This document shows, in pieces, positions 8,777 through 18,408 of a DNA stretch of 64,000 nucleotides. The notes under the pieces are model-generated. The model made no database searches. It was not told where the DNA came from and was given only the letters and a program-made list of their open reading frames with translations. The number at the start of each line of letters is the position of its first letter. Positions within the stretch are counted from its first letter, which is position 1. This DNA is from Alphaproteobacteria bacterium. Lineage in GTDB: Bacteria; Pseudomonadota; Alphaproteobacteria; GCA-2731375. The stretch is from NCBI GenBank assembly GCA_016776605.1, contig JADHTB010000011.1, positions 1 through 64,000 on the forward strand, given 5' to 3'. The position numbers and the translations under genes are program-made.

Positions 8777-10708
8777 ATGGCTGACTGGACAACGGACGAT
8801 GCGGAGGATCTCTATCGCATTCAGCGCTGGGGCGACGGCTATTTCGGCATTGGCGCTGACGGAAATCTGCTCGCCTTACCCAATGTAGGTGAACATGAGG
8901 TCCCCATCGCGTTGCGCGACGTTGTTGACGAGCTGCGGGAGCAGAATGTGCAGTTTCCGGTGGTTATGCGGTTTCACGACATTCTCAAGAACCGGGTGCG
9001 CCAACTTAACGAAGCTTTCGCCGAGGCTATCGCGGAGTACGAATTCCAAGCACCTTACCGTGGCGTCTATCCGATCAAGGTTAACCAGATGCGGGAAGTG
9101 GTCGACGAAATCGTCGAGGCCGGCCGGCCCTATCACTATGGATTGGAGGCTGGATCAAAGTCGGAGCTATTGGCCGTGCTGCAATATGACACCGGCGAAG
9201 AAGCGTTGACCATATGTAATGGCTACAAGGATGAAGACTTCCTGCGCCTTGCCTTGCTCGGCCGCAAGCTGGGCCGCAAGGTGGTGGTGGTCATTGAAAA
9301 ATTCAGTGAGATTGAGCCGTTGTTGCGGCTGGCGGCCGAGATGGATGTGCAGCCGGTCATCGGCCTGCGAATTAAGATGCGGGTTAAAACCGAGGGCCGG
9401 TGGAGTAAATCGAGCGGCGACCTGGCTAAATTCGGCCTGACGACATCGGAAATCCTTAACGCCATTGTGCTGATCCAGGAGCGTGGTTACGGGGACGCGA
9501 TCCGTCTGCTGCATTTTCACATCGGCAGCCAGTTGTCTGACATCCGCTTCGTCAGAGAGGCGGTTCAGGAAGCCGCGCGCATATATGCCCGCCTGGTCAA
9601 GCGGGGTATCCCGCTTGCCTATCTCGATATCGGCGGCGGGCTGGCGGTCGATTACGATGGCAGCCAATCAAGCGGTCATTCGTCAATGAATTATACCATG
9701 TCCGACTATGCGAATGGCGTGGTCTCCGGGGTCAAACAGATATGTGATCTGGAAGCGGTCCCGCATCCCACCTTGGTTAGCGAAAGCGGGCGGGCGATCA
9801 CGGCCCATCATTCCTGCGTCGTCATGCAGGTGGTGGGCGAGATCGTCAATGATGCCAATCCCATTGGCATCGAACCAGTGGATGGCGAACACATCATCGT
9901 GACCAATATGCGCGATCTGTTGGTCAATCTGGCGGAGGATCAAAATTACCAGGACGTTTATAATGAGACGACCCTGCTGATGGAGGACGCGTTAAGTGCG
10001 TTTAAACTCGGTATTCTAGGACTGGAAGAACTGGCGCGATCGGAAACCATCTACTGGCGCTTGATACGCGCCGTGACCCAAGGCCTGAAAGAAGAGGAAT
10101 TCGTGTCCGAGGATTTGCGCCACATAGAATCCCCGCTGCATTCCCAATACCTTTGCAATTTTTCGCTTTTCCAATCGGCCGCCGATATTTGGGCCATCCA
10201 GCAAATTCTGCCGGTGGCGCCGATCTCCCGTCTGAACGAGGCGCCCTCGCGCAACTGCACCCTGGCCGATATCACCTGCGACAGCGACGGTCATATCGTT
10301 CAGTTTATCGGTGAGCAAGGGAGCCAGGCGACGCTGCCGCTGCATAATTTGGTGAAGGGTGAAAACTACTATCTGGGTCTGTTTCTCACCGGCGCCTATC
10401 AAGATGTCATCGGGGACATGCACAATCTGTTTGGCCGATTGAACGAGGCGCACATTTTCTGCGACCCCGAAGATCCGACCGGATTTTACATCGAGGAATA
10501 TGTATCTGGATCCTCGGCTGGTCAGGTGCTTGAGGTCATGCAATATAATCCGCTGGCCATGGCCAGGCAGGTCAAGGCAATGGTTGATCGTACCGTGGCT
10601 CGTGGGCAATTACGCTCGCGCGAGGGCGTAAAACTTGTCGATTTCTATGAAGCCTGCCTCGGCAACTATACCTATCTTCGCCAACCGGCATCAAACGGCG
10701 CGCCGTGA
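8777..10708 (+). CDS. speA: Biosynthetic arginine decarboxylase
   Basis: A fold-III PLP enzyme of 643 residues (E. coli SpeA has 658) that converts arginine to agmatine. The PLP lysine lies in YPIKVNQ near residue 100. The glycine-rich phosphate loop is seen in LDIGGGLAVDYDG, the HFHIGSQ motif near 245 is present, and the C-terminal active-site region contains HIFCDPED. ATG 8777 follows AAGGA at eight bases. The gene diverges from speB, completing a putrescine route that bypasses ornithine. A repeat copy lies between the two genes. Confidence 0.95.
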   Translation: MADWTTDDAEDLYRIQRWGDGYFGIGADGNLLALPNVGEHEVPIALRDVVDELREQNVQFPVVMRFHDILKNRVRQLNEAFAEAIAEYEFQAPYRGVYPIKVNQMREVVDEIVEAGRPYHYGLEAGSKSELLAVLQYDTGEEALTICNGYKDEDFLRLALLGRKLGRKVVVVIEKFSEIEPLLRLAAEMDVQPVIGLRIKMRVKTEGRWSKSSGDLAKFGLTTSEILNAIVLIQERGYGDAIRLLHFHIGSQLSDIRFVREAVQEAARIYARLVKRGIPLAYLDIGGGLAVDYDGSQSSGHSSMNYTMSDYANGVVSGVKQICDLEAVPHPTLVSESGRAITAHHSCVVMQVVGEIVNDANPIGIEPVDGEHIIVTNMRDLLVNLAEDQNYQDVYNETTLLMEDALSAFKLGILGLEELARSETIYWRLIRAVTQGLKEEEFVSEDLRHIESPLHSQYLCNFSLFQSAADIWAIQQILPVAPISRLNEAPSRNCTLADITCDSDGHIVQFIGEQGSQATLPLHNLVKGENYYLGLFLTGAYQDVIGDMHNLFGRLNEAHIFCDPEDPTGFYIEEYVSGSSAGQVLEVMQYNPLAMARQVKAMVDRTVARGQLRSREGVKLVDFYEACLGNYTYLRQPASNGAP

Positions 10709-10814
10709 ACAGTCCCGATCCAAGCCGATAAATCCGGCGGCGGCCGTCATTTGAGTTTCATGGTGGTTTGCCGCTAGACTGAAGCCGTCCCCATCACCAA
10801 GCAAGTATTGCCCC

Positions 10815-12050
10815 GTGCCCCTGCTTCTCCTTGCCGTCATTGCCATGCTGATCCAACAGACCATGGCAACCGTTGCCAAGACCGCGATCCCGGTGTTGTT
10901 CCCGGCCATCGCGCATGACCTTGGCATCCCCTCCGAGGCGGTCCTGGGTTACACCTGGGCCTTCGCCTGCGTCGGCATGGTGGTGATGGCCGGTTGCGGT
11001 ACTTTCATCATGCGCTACGGGGCCATTCGGGTCAGTCAGGCGGGCGGCCTGTTAATGGCCGCCGGTCTGGGGCTTGCCGCCCTGGCCGGTTTTGACGGAC
11101 TCGATTTCTGGATCGGTGCCGCAACGCTGATCCTGGGCGCCATGTTGATCGGTACCGGCGCCACCTCGGCGACGCCGGCCAGTTCGGAAATTCTGGCCCG
11201 TTACGCGCCGACGAAAATGGCGCCGTTGATTTTTTCGATCAAGCAGACCGGGGTGCCCGCGGGCATTGCCATCGCCGGCACCCTGGTGCTGCCGCTATCG
11301 GTTTGGATCGGCTGGCAACATGCCGTGCTGGTGGTCGCCGGGTTCTGCCTGCTAATCGTGCTTGGGCTCATGCCCTGCCGGCGGGCGTTCGACCGCAACC
11401 GCAGACCCGAACAGAAGCTTGCTTTCGCTGATTTGGGGGAAACCATCCGTGCGGTGCTGCAAGACTCGGCCCTGCGGGGCATGGCCCTGGCGGCTTTCGT
11501 CTTTGTCGGCCTGCAATCGATCTTCACCAATTTTACGGTGGTTTATCTTTACGAAGAGCTGAACTATTCGGCGGTCGAGGCCGGGGCGGTTTTGGGTCTG
11601 ACCACCTTGGTCGCGGTGCCGGCGCGTATCTTTTGGGGGATCATTGCCTCCACCCTGGTGCCGGCCCGGTTGTTGCTGGGCATCCTGGCGGCGGTGATGG
11701 GGGTGGCGGCCGGCGCCATGGGCGCCTTTACCCCCGGCTGGAGCCAGTGGCAGGTGATTTTGGTCTGTATTATAATCTCCATGACCGCGCTGTCGTGGCA
11801 TGGGGTCTTGTTGTCCGAGGTAGCCCGGGCCGCACCCGATGGCGCGGTCGGACGGTTAACCGGCGGCGTACTGGCCTTCGGCACGGCCGGCCAAATTGCC
11901 TCGCCGTTGCTTTTCGGCGCACTCTATTTCCCCTTTGGTTATCAGGCTGCCTACCTTGCCGTCGGCTTGCCGGCATTGGCGGTTGCCGTGGTGATGTTGC
12001 GGGGCGAACGCATTTTCACATCGGCCGATCAAAATTCAGAATCTGGTTAA
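10815..12050 (+). CDS. MFS transporter
   Basis: A 411-residue hydrophobic protein with about twelve predicted transmembrane segments and a central cytoplasmic loop rich in charge (CRRAFDRNRRPEQKLAF), the standard major facilitator layout. Transported solute unknown. GTG 10815 gives a complete first helix; an in-frame ATG at 10845 would cut into it. It follows speA on the same strand after 106 bases, so a link to polyamine or arginine-related compounds is possible but unproven. Confidence 0.85.
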   Translation: MPLLLLAVIAMLIQQTMATVAKTAIPVLFPAIAHDLGIPSEAVLGYTWAFACVGMVVMAGCGTFIMRYGAIRVSQAGGLLMAAGLGLAALAGFDGLDFWIGAATLILGAMLIGTGATSATPASSEILARYAPTKMAPLIFSIKQTGVPAGIAIAGTLVLPLSVWIGWQHAVLVVAGFCLLIVLGLMPCRRAFDRNRRPEQKLAFADLGETIRAVLQDSALRGMALAAFVFVGLQSIFTNFTVVYLYEELNYSAVEAGAVLGLTTLVAVPARIFWGIIASTLVPARLLLGILAAVMGVAAGAMGAFTPGWSQWQVILVCIIISMTALSWHGVLLSEVARAAPDGAVGRLTGGVLAFGTAGQIASPLLFGALYFPFGYQAAYLAVGLPALAVAVVMLRGERIFTSADQNSESG

Positions 12051-12364
12051 AGAATATTTTTAGCTTGATCCGAGCTCGCTGATCCGCTCATGAAACAGGC
12101 CAATATCAGGGGGCAAATGGTTCAGAATAGCCCGGAACTGCTCTAGATGGACAGCAAGACAGGTACCATCTGTACTTACTGGATGTTGACTTCTACGAAT
12201 TATGTTCTATTTACAGCCCATACGTATTGCATTGGTTTGGTGCGACCTGAATAACCGGTTTGCCGATTAGCTTAGTTATCTCCTAACAATGTGGACGTTA
12301 AATTAGCCGCGCCGTCGCATGATGTGAGGCGCGGGACTAGATACCACTGTTAAAGGAAATAGCT
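12051..12364 (+). promoter_or_regulatory. Long leader region of the cold-shock gene
   Basis: This 314-base gap before the cold-shock ORF is more AT-rich than the coding DNA. Near its end is a GC-only 7-bp stem, CCGCGCC/GGCGCGG (12307-12334, 14-base loop), ending 18 bases before the AAAGGA ribosome-binding site. Cold-shock mRNAs of this family commonly have long structured leaders that control stability and translation, so a regulatory role is plausible. A GCTCTAGA remnant of the dispersed repeat lies near 12140. No -10/-35 pair is convincing. Confidence 0.4.
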
Positions 12365-12574
12365 ATGACTACTGGCACCGTAAAATGGTTTAACTCTGCC
12401 AAGGGATTCGGGTTTATTGAGCCGGAAGACGGCTCGAAGGACGCCTTCGTTCACATCTCCGCCGTCGAGCGCGCAGGACTGAGCACGCTTAACGAAGGGC
12501 AGAAGGTCTCTTATGAGCTTCAGCCTGGACAGAACGGCAAATCTTCTGCCGAAAATCTGTCCGTAATCGACTAG
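12365..12574 (+). CDS. Cold-shock domain protein (CspA family)
   Basis: A 69-residue single cold-shock domain. The RNA-binding motifs RNP1 (KGFGFI) and RNP2 (DAFVHIS) are intact, and [10 protein letters not shown] is the classic opening. It binds single-stranded RNA or DNA in the cytoplasm as a chaperone. Start supported by AAAGGA about eight bases upstream. Whether it is cold-induced cannot be read from the protein; the long leader suggests post-transcriptional control. A strong hairpin follows the stop codon. Confidence 0.95.
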   Translation: MTTGTVKWFNSAKGFGFIEPEDGSKDAFVHISAVERAGLSTLNEGQKVSYELQPGQNGKSSAENLSVID

Positions 12575-12586
12575 ATACGCAAGGTA

Positions 12587-12612
12587 CCGCCTCCAACATC
12601 CGTTGGAGGCGG
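12587..12612 (+). terminator. Hairpin after the cold-shock gene
   Basis: A perfect 11-bp stem (CCGCCTCCAAC / GTTGGAGGCGG) with an ATCC loop begins 12 bases after the stop codon. No T-run follows, so it may act as an RNA-stabilising 3' structure or Rho-assisted terminator rather than a classical intrinsic terminator. Confidence 0.65.
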
Positions 12613-12843
12613 TGGCCGCGCGCCGCCGGCGATACGGCCCGCGACAATCGCTTCGCGGGTTGATTGGATGGGCCGCTCATTCGGGGCCGGCCCATCGGTA
12701 ACTAGTAATAGCGGCGAATAGAGAAATAATTGGCGCGTCGTGCTGACGCCCGCCCATTGCGCTGGACTGCGTTCCGCGGTGAGCGTTTCTATCCGCCCGA
12801 ATCGAATTCCCGCCCGCCCGTACCGAAGCAGAGGATTGCCGAA

Positions 12844-13017
12844 ATGTCGAAGTCAGCGAAATCGAGGGCCGAGGAACAGTTCGCCGCAACCCAGAAGAAG
12901 GACAGGCAGGCCTTAAAAGAAAAAGAATCGGCCCAGCAGGTAAGGGCGGATCATCAGGCGAAGCTGCGGGGCCTCCGCCTGGCCAAAGAGGCCGCCGACA
13001 GGGCCGCCGATGCCTAG
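12844..13017 (+). CDS. Small highly charged protein of unknown function
   Basis: A 57-residue Lys/Glu/Ala-rich protein beginning MSKSAKSRAEEQFAATQKK, probably one long helix. I chose ATG 12844 because the upstream in-frame part reads like non-coding DNA. No enzymatic motif. Similar small charged proteins occur in other alphaproteobacteria, as far as I recall, without known function. Its TAG stop lies inside the start of repeat copy A. Confidence 0.6.
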   Translation: MSKSAKSRAEEQFAATQKKDRQALKEKESAQQVRADHQAKLRGLRLAKEAADRAADA

Positions 13018-13147
13018 AGCAATTCCGAATTAATGAGAATTGCGAAGCTACTCTAAGTGATTGGAAAAATTGCTCTAATTCTAAAGATCTGAGCATTTTC
13101 AGAATGAAGATGCGCTCGGACTCTTAAAAATAGAGCAATTGAACCAG
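13014..13147 (+). repeat. Dispersed palindromic repeat, copy A (compound)
   Basis: The right part contains GAGCATTTTCAGAATGAAGATGCGCTC followed by GGACTCTTAAAAATAGAGCAATTGAACCAG, matching copy B. The left part begins CTAGAGCAATTCC and ends GATTGGAAAAATTGCTCTAATTC, which resembles another element end in inverted orientation. It therefore looks like two nested or abutting copies. It occupies the gap between the small charged gene and the convergent trpS and supplies the TAG stop of the former. Confidence 0.75.
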
Positions 13148-13179
13148 CCAGCCGCGGAGCTGCGCGCAAGCTGTCTGTC

Positions 13180-14181
13180 TCAGCGCACGTTCAGGAAGCC
13201 AACCACGTCATAAATTTCCGCCAGGATGGGGCGGGCCAGGGCCTCGGCCCGTTCGGCGCCATCTTTCAGGATGCCGTCCACATGTGCGGGATCGGCCATC
13301 AGGCGCTGCATTTCCTGGCCCACGGGCCCCAGTTTTTCCACCGCCATATCGGTCAGGGCCTTCTTGAAGTCAGAGAATTGCTGGCCGCCATATTCGCCCA
13401 GCACCGCCTCTGGTGTGATATCCGCCAGGGCGGCGTAGATGGTGATCAGGTTGGCTGCCTCGGGCCGGCCGTCGAAGCCTTCGACGGTTTCGGGCAGGGG
13501 CAGGGGGTCGGTCTTGGCCTTGCGGATTTTTTGCGCGATTTCATCCGGGCCGTCGGTCATGGTGATGCGGGAATAGTCAGAGGGATCGGACTTCGACATT
13601 TTCTTGCTGCCGTCGCGCAGGCTCATCACCCGCGTGGCCTCGCCAAAAATCAAGGGTTCAACGATGGGGAAAACCTCCCGTCCGAAGTCATTGTTGAATT
13701 TTTGCGCCACGTCCCGGGTCAATTCCAGGTGCTGCTTTTGATCCTCGCCCACCGGTACATGGGTGGCCTTGTACAGCAGAATGTCCGCCGCCATCAGCAC
13801 GGGATAGACATACAGCCCGGCGGAGGCGTTTTCACGATGCTTGCCCGCCTTTTCCTTGAACTGGGTCATCCGGTTCAGCCAGCCCAGGCGCGCCACGCAG
13901 TTGAAAATCCAGGCCAATTCAGCGTGGGCCGGAACCTGGCTTTGATTGAAGATAATATGTTTCGCGGGGTCAACGCCGGCGGCCAGAAAAGTCGCCGTGA
14001 CTTCACGGGTATTGGCCTTCAACGCGGCGGGGTCCTGCCAGACCGTGATGGCGTGCATGTCGACCACGCAATAGATGCATTCATAGTCATCCTGCAGGCG
14101 CGCGAAATTGCGGATGGCGCCCAGATAGTTGCCCAGATGCAGGTTGCCCGTGGGCTGGACCCCGGAAAATATGCGCTTCAT
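13180..14181 (-). CDS. trpS: Tryptophanyl-tRNA synthetase
   Basis: A class I aminoacyl-tRNA synthetase of 333 residues, the usual size. The start [19 protein letters not shown] contains the HIGH-type signature (NLHLGNYLG) and KMSKSDP is the KMSKS loop. ATG 14181 matches the family N-terminus; the frame is open further upstream but without family similarity. It is the last gene of a minus-strand series that includes murJ, a neighbour also seen in related genomes. Essential for protein synthesis. Confidence 0.96.
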   Translation of the reverse strand: MKRIFSGVQPTGNLHLGNYLGAIRNFARLQDDYECIYCVVDMHAITVWQDPAALKANTREVTATFLAAGVDPAKHIIFNQSQVPAHAELAWIFNCVARLGWLNRMTQFKEKAGKHRENASAGLYVYPVLMAADILLYKATHVPVGEDQKQHLELTRDVAQKFNNDFGREVFPIVEPLIFGEATRVMSLRDGSKKMSKSDPSDYSRITMTDGPDEIAQKIRKAKTDPLPLPETVEGFDGRPEAANLITIYAALADITPEAVLGEYGGQQFSDFKKALTDMAVEKLGPVGQEMQRLMADPAHVDGILKDGAERAEALARPILAEIYDVVGFLNVR

Positions 14182-14273
14182 GGATCTCTGGCCCCGTAAT
14201 CTTCTGTAATGAATTTTTGCCGTGAATGGCGGCAAGGCGATTTCAGAGGTTATTGCCCAGGTGCGCGCACCGG

Positions 14274-15242
14274 TCAACTGTTCCGGCTGAAGAGTTCGCG
14301 GACGGGATGCCAGTACATGCCGATCAGGCTGTGATAGCGTCCTTCGGTGCCGTCGCCCAGGCCCATGGCGAAGTGTTCGTGCTCTTTCGGCACATACAGG
14401 GTGCCGAACAGGCGATCCCAAAAAGCCAGGGCAAAGCCCATGTTCCGGCCCCAGTGCCGCTGTTCGATACTGTGATGGATCTGGTGCTGGGCCGGCGAAA
14501 CGAAAATCTGGCTTAGCACCGGGCCATAGCAGAGCCAGACGTGGCTGTGGCGAAGATTGCCGATCAGATTGTAGATAAAAATCAGGCCGTGCAGGCCAAA
14601 GAACAGGAAATAGCCCGCCGTGCCGCCCGACCAGTAGTCGAAGGCGCCGTTCACCAGACCGGTCGCGAGGCCCGGAAAACTAGCCATCAGGATCAGGTCC
14701 ACCGGATGAGCCCGAAAGGCGGTGAAGGGCGTCAATACCTCCGCCGAATGATGCACTTTGTGGAAATGCCATAGGATGGCAAAGCGGTGCTGGACGAAAT
14801 GCGCCAGATAGCGGCCAAAATCATAGGCCAGGAAAAATACCAGGGTATAGACGACGCTGGTCCAGATGCCGCCATGATGGGCCATGCCTTCGTCCCATAA
14901 TGCGGTCATGCCCGCCTGGACCAGACCGCCCACCCAGGCGCCCGAAAGGATCATCGGGGCAAAGATAATGGGAAACAGCACGGCGTTGACGTAGTAAAAC
15001 TTGTAATCCGCCTTGGCCGAGACATGGCCCCAGATGTCCCGGCTGAAATAACGGCGGAAAAAGCTGCCATCGCCATCCCGTCGGTGGAATAAAAACACCA
15101 CCAGGGCCAGGACCAGGGCCGTTGCTAGAAAAGGCCAATAGAGAAAGGAATCGTACTGGCTAAAGGCAAACAGCGGCTTGACCAACGCGAAGACGACGTC
15201 AAAGGCCAGGCGCGGCAGGCCGTCTAGTTGGGCAGGATCCAT
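14274..15242 (-). CDS. Sterol desaturase / fatty acid hydroxylase family membrane protein
   Basis: A 322-residue membrane di-iron oxygenase. The histidine boxes HFVQH, HKVHHS and HQIHHS are all present, with about four to five hydrophobic segments around them. Members hydroxylate or desaturate sterols, hopanoids, carotenoids or fatty acyl chains; the substrate here is unknown. The start ATG lies seven bases after the stop of the CoA-transferase gene, and its GAGG site is formed by that gene's last codons, so the two are probably co-translated. Confidence 0.88.
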   Translation of the reverse strand: MDPAQLDGLPRLAFDVVFALVKPLFAFSQYDSFLYWPFLATALVLALVVFLFHRRDGDGSFFRRYFSRDIWGHVSAKADYKFYYVNAVLFPIIFAPMILSGAWVGGLVQAGMTALWDEGMAHHGGIWTSVVYTLVFFLAYDFGRYLAHFVQHRFAILWHFHKVHHSAEVLTPFTAFRAHPVDLILMASFPGLATGLVNGAFDYWSGGTAGYFLFFGLHGLIFIYNLIGNLRHSHVWLCYGPVLSQIFVSPAQHQIHHSIEQRHWGRNMGFALAFWDRLFGTLYVPKEHEHFAMGLGDGTEGRYHSLIGMYWHPVRELFSRNS

Positions 15243-15249
15243 GGCCGCC

Positions 15250-16434
15250 TCAGGCGCCGCTCTCGGCTATGGCATTCGAGGCCAAAAGCGCCGCGATCTC
15301 GTCCGCGCCGTAGCCGGCCTCGCCCAAAATGGCGCGGGTATGCTGGCCGATATGGGCGCATTCCGTCATGGCGTCCGCACCGTCTATGGCGGGTAGGCCG
15401 GGTATATTTACCATGGGCACCCGGCCCACGCCCTGATGCTCCACCCAGGCCACACCGTTCACCGCGTTTACATGTTCGTCCTTCAGATAATCGTCATAGG
15501 TGGAGATGGCGGAATTCATGACTTCCGCCGCCGTCAGCAACTCGCACCATTCGGCCGTCGTGCGTTTCAGGAATTCGGCCCGGATCAAGGGCATCAACTC
15601 CGCCTCGCGCGCGACCCGCTTGTCCCGCGTGTTGAAGCGCGGATCTTCGATCAGATCCTCGCGCCCGATAACCTGGCACAGCGAGACATAGTGACGGTCG
15701 CGCATGGCGGTAATGTTGATGTAGTTGTCGGCGGTTTTCATGGTGCCCACGGGGACGTACAGCACCTGCGGCGCGCCGTCCTCCATGAAATATTCCATCA
15801 CCTTGGCGCTTTGAAAGGCCGCCGCCGATTGCATCAGCGAACAGTCGATGTAGGCCCCTTCGCCAAAGCGCATGCGCGAAATCAAGGCGGACGAGATTGC
15901 CTGATAGGCATACAGGCCGGTCATCACGTCGATGGCGATCATGCCGATCCGTTGCGGGTTGCCTTCGCCATCCCGGTTGATGGACATCAGGCCGGAAAAC
16001 GCCTGGATGACCGAATCCGTGACCGGCAGGTCGCGGTTGGGGCCCTGTTGGCCAAAGCCGGTAACGGACAGATAGATCACGTCCTCGCGCATTGCCTTGA
16101 TCTGCTCATAGCCCAGACCAAAGCGCGCCATCACGCCGGGGCGGAAGCTTTCCACCACGATATCGGCGTCGCAGGCGAGTTTATGGGCCACCGCGCGGCC
16201 TGCATCGGATTTCAGGTCCAGGGCGATGGAGCGCTTGCCCCGGTTAAAGGTCACCGCATGGGCACACAAATCACCATACACTTTGCCCAGGCCACGGCCC
16301 CAGTCGCCGTCCAGGGGCTCTACCTTGATAACGTTGGCGCCGTGCTGGGCCAACAGCATGGTGGCGTGTGGCCCGGCGACACCCTGGGTGGCATCGAATA
16401 CCTTGATGCCGGAAAGCGGTTTACGGTCTGTCAT
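15250..16434 (-). CDS. Class III (CaiB/BaiF) CoA-transferase
   Basis: A 394-residue CoA-transferase of family III, which moves CoA between carboxylic acids via an aspartyl-CoA intermediate. Family features seen: GIKVFDATQGVAGPHATMLL near the start, GANVIKVE, FNRGKRSIALDLK, and DADIVVESFRPGVM; the likely catalytic Asp lies in the PVTDSVIQA stretch near 160. MTDRKPLSG at 16434 is preceded by AGGGA at eight bases and is a better start than the frame opening at 16779. Probably transcribed with the desaturase-like gene. Substrate pair unknown. Confidence 0.9.
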   Translation of the reverse strand: MTDRKPLSGIKVFDATQGVAGPHATMLLAQHGANVIKVEPLDGDWGRGLGKVYGDLCAHAVTFNRGKRSIALDLKSDAGRAVAHKLACDADIVVESFRPGVMARFGLGYEQIKAMREDVIYLSVTGFGQQGPNRDLPVTDSVIQAFSGLMSINRDGEGNPQRIGMIAIDVMTGLYAYQAISSALISRMRFGEGAYIDCSLMQSAAAFQSAKVMEYFMEDGAPQVLYVPVGTMKTADNYINITAMRDRHYVSLCQVIGREDLIEDPRFNTRDKRVAREAELMPLIRAEFLKRTTAEWCELLTAAEVMNSAISTYDDYLKDEHVNAVNGVAWVEHQGVGRVPMVNIPGLPAIDGADAMTECAHIGQHTRAILGEAGYGADEIAALLASNAIAESGA

Positions 16435-16505
16435 CGTGTCGTCCCTGTCTGCGATTGTCATTTTGCCCATGCATAGCGTGCTTTTGGGAAATGCTCTAGT
16501 GTGCT

Positions 16506-18053
16506 CTAGCGCCGGCGTGAAAGCAGTGTGCGGATCTCGTCCAGGCGGATAGCGCGCAAAATCAGTGCGGCCAGGGCAAAACCAAGCATGCCCGCCACCA
16601 CCAGCGCCAGCAGAGCAAGGATGCGCTGAGTTTCGCCGCCCAGGAATTGGGCCGCCAACAGGCTCTTCAGCCACCACAGCCCCCCTGCCATGGCCAGGGC
16701 CGCCCCCAGGGCCCGGCCCAGCCGTTGTATCAGGCGGGTATCCGGGGCCAGATCGCCACGGCGGTATAAAATCCAGCACAACAGGCTCACATTCAGCCAG
16801 GCCGCGATGGCCGTGGCCAGGGCCAGGCCGGCGTGGGCCATGAATTGCATCAGGATTAAATTCAAAATCAGGTTGGCCACCACGGCTACGATGCCCACCA
16901 GCACCGGGGTGCGGGTATCGCGGCGGGCGAAAAAGGCCGGCGTCAAAACCTTGACCAGAACATAGCCGGGTAGTCCCACCGCATAGGCCGTCAGGGCAAA
17001 GGCCGTGGCGCGGGCGGCGGTCACATCGAACTGGCCGCGCTGAAACAAGGTCAAAATCAATTCGTCCGCCGTTACCAGAAACGCGAACATCGCCGGCAGG
17101 GCCAGAAACAGCGTCAATTCGATGGCCCGGTTCAATGCCGCCACGGCGCCTGGTTGATCCTTTTGCGCCACCAGACGGGAAAGCAGGGGCAGGACGGCGG
17201 TGCCGACGGCAACCCCGACCACCCCGATGGGCAATTGGTTCAGACGGTCGGCGTAGAACAGGAACGACACCGAACCCTGGGGCAGCAGCGAGGCCAGGAT
17301 GATATCGATCACCAAGTTGACCTGCACGACCCCCGCACCCAGGGCGGCGGGCAGTATCAGGCGCAGTAATTCCCGCACCTTTGGGGTCAGGCGCGGGCGC
17401 GGCAGGGTCAGGCCCATGCCGGCCTTTTGGCAGGCCACGGACAGCCAGATCAATTGCGCCACGCCGGCCGCCGCCACGCCCCAGGCCAAGGCATGCCCCG
17501 GACTGGGCATATGGGGCGCCAACAGGGTCACGGCGGCAATCAGACAGATGTTCAGCAGGACCGGGGTTGCCGCCACGGCGGCAAAGCGCTGTAGGGAATT
17601 CAGCACACCCCCCATCAGGGAGACCAGGGAAATCAACAGCAGATAGGGAAAGGTGATGCGGGTAAAGGCGACCGCCAGATCAAAACGCTCGGGATCGCCA
17701 ACAAAGCCCGGCGCCAGAACCTGCATGACCCACGGCATGGTGATCTGGGCCAGGGTAACAAAGATGAACAGGGTCAATAACAGCACGCTCAAGGCTTGTT
17801 CGGCGAAGGCGCGGGCCGGGCCGGGGCCTTTGGTTGCCAACAGGTCCGAGAACAACGGGACAAAGCCGGCGTTGAAGGCGCCTTCCGCGAACAGGCGGCG
17901 AAAAAAATTGGGTAATTTGAAGGCGACAAAGAAAGCATCGGCAATTGGTCCGGCGCCCAAGGTGCCGGCAATCAGGATATCGCGCACGAAGCCCAGAATG
18001 CGGCTCAACATGGTGTAGCCGCCTACCGTCGCAAAAGCGCGAAACAAATTCAT
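16506..18053 (-). CDS. murJ: Lipid II flippase
   Basis: A 515-residue MOP-superfamily protein (MviN) with about fourteen hydrophobic segments, moving the peptidoglycan precursor lipid II across the inner membrane. The opening MNLFRAFATVGGYTMLSRILGF and the following GPIADAFFVAFKLPN and AEGAFNAGFVPLF are diagnostic. ATG 18053 is the conserved start. It overlaps the TGA of a 15-codon ORF made by a 44-bp duplication of this same region (18054-18097). The TAG stop sits in a GCTCTAG motif shared with other genes here. Confidence 0.95.
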   Translation of the reverse strand: MNLFRAFATVGGYTMLSRILGFVRDILIAGTLGAGPIADAFFVAFKLPNFFRRLFAEGAFNAGFVPLFSDLLATKGPGPARAFAEQALSVLLLTLFIFVTLAQITMPWVMQVLAPGFVGDPERFDLAVAFTRITFPYLLLISLVSLMGGVLNSLQRFAAVAATPVLLNICLIAAVTLLAPHMPSPGHALAWGVAAAGVAQLIWLSVACQKAGMGLTLPRPRLTPKVRELLRLILPAALGAGVVQVNLVIDIILASLLPQGSVSFLFYADRLNQLPIGVVGVAVGTAVLPLLSRLVAQKDQPGAVAALNRAIELTLFLALPAMFAFLVTADELILTLFQRGQFDVTAARATAFALTAYAVGLPGYVLVKVLTPAFFARRDTRTPVLVGIVAVVANLILNLILMQFMAHAGLALATAIAAWLNVSLLCWILYRRGDLAPDTRLIQRLGRALGAALAMAGGLWWLKSLLAAQFLGGETQRILALLALVVAGMLGFALAALILRAIRLDEIRTLLSRRR

Positions 18054-18097
18054 ATGCTGTAGCCGCCCACCGCCGCAAAGGCGCGAAATAAAATCAT
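18010..18097 (-). repeat. 44-bp tandem duplication spanning the murJ start
   Basis: 18010-18053 (first codons of murJ) and 18054-18097 are two adjacent 44-base units differing at about six positions. Both start with ATG on the minus strand. Because 44 is not a multiple of three, the upstream copy is out of frame with murJ. Confidence 0.9.
18050..18097 (-). CDS. 15-codon leader ORF duplicated from the murJ start
   Basis: On the minus strand an ATG at 18097 opens MILFRAFAAVGGYSI and ends in TGA at 18050-18052, overlapping the murJ ATG (18051-18053) as ATATGA. The peptide matches the first 15 residues of MurJ at 12 positions. The overlap geometry is that of translational coupling. Whether it is translated is unknown; GGGATGAT upstream gives only a weak ribosome-binding site. 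Confidence 0.4.
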   Translation of the reverse strand: MILFRAFAAVGGYSI

Positions 18098-18408
18098 CCC
18101 AACTGCATAGCGGAATTGCGTGGCTAGAAAAAGGCACTTCATCGGCGCTGCGATGGATGCCCGTGGCGACGCATCACACAGGCCGTTGGCTGCCGAAATC
18201 TGCATAAATCATGGGCGGTTACCTAAATATTGGGCGTTATTTACCAAATCGTAATACCCGGGATCGATTATGCACAACAATAAAGTAACTGATATTTGGC
18301 AGCATGTATCGTCAGAAACACCATGGTAATAATCATTCGCAACTAGGAATTCGAGCCGCCGTATCGAAATAAGGGCGCCTGTTGCCGAAGCTGGAGGGAA
18401 CCGACCTA
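18098..18408. promoter_or_regulatory. Divergent promoter region between murJ and the chemoreceptor gene
   Basis: About 310 bases, AT-rich between roughly 18200 and 18350, lying between two divergent genes and without an ORF. It should carry both promoters. I see no convincing sigma-54 or flagellar sigma-28 site. The end at 18393-18398 (GGAGGG) is the ribosome-binding site of the chemoreceptor. Confidence 0.4.

Noticed and set aside
13282..14199. 305-codon frame opposite trpS
   Set aside because: Shadow of trpS, which has all synthetase motifs.
15436..16476. 346-codon frame opposite the CoA-transferase
   Set aside because: Shadow; no family features.
18181..18408. Sigma-54-like TTGGCAGCATGTATCG upstream of the chemoreceptor
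   Set aside because: The -12 TTGC element is missing, so it does not meet the consensus.
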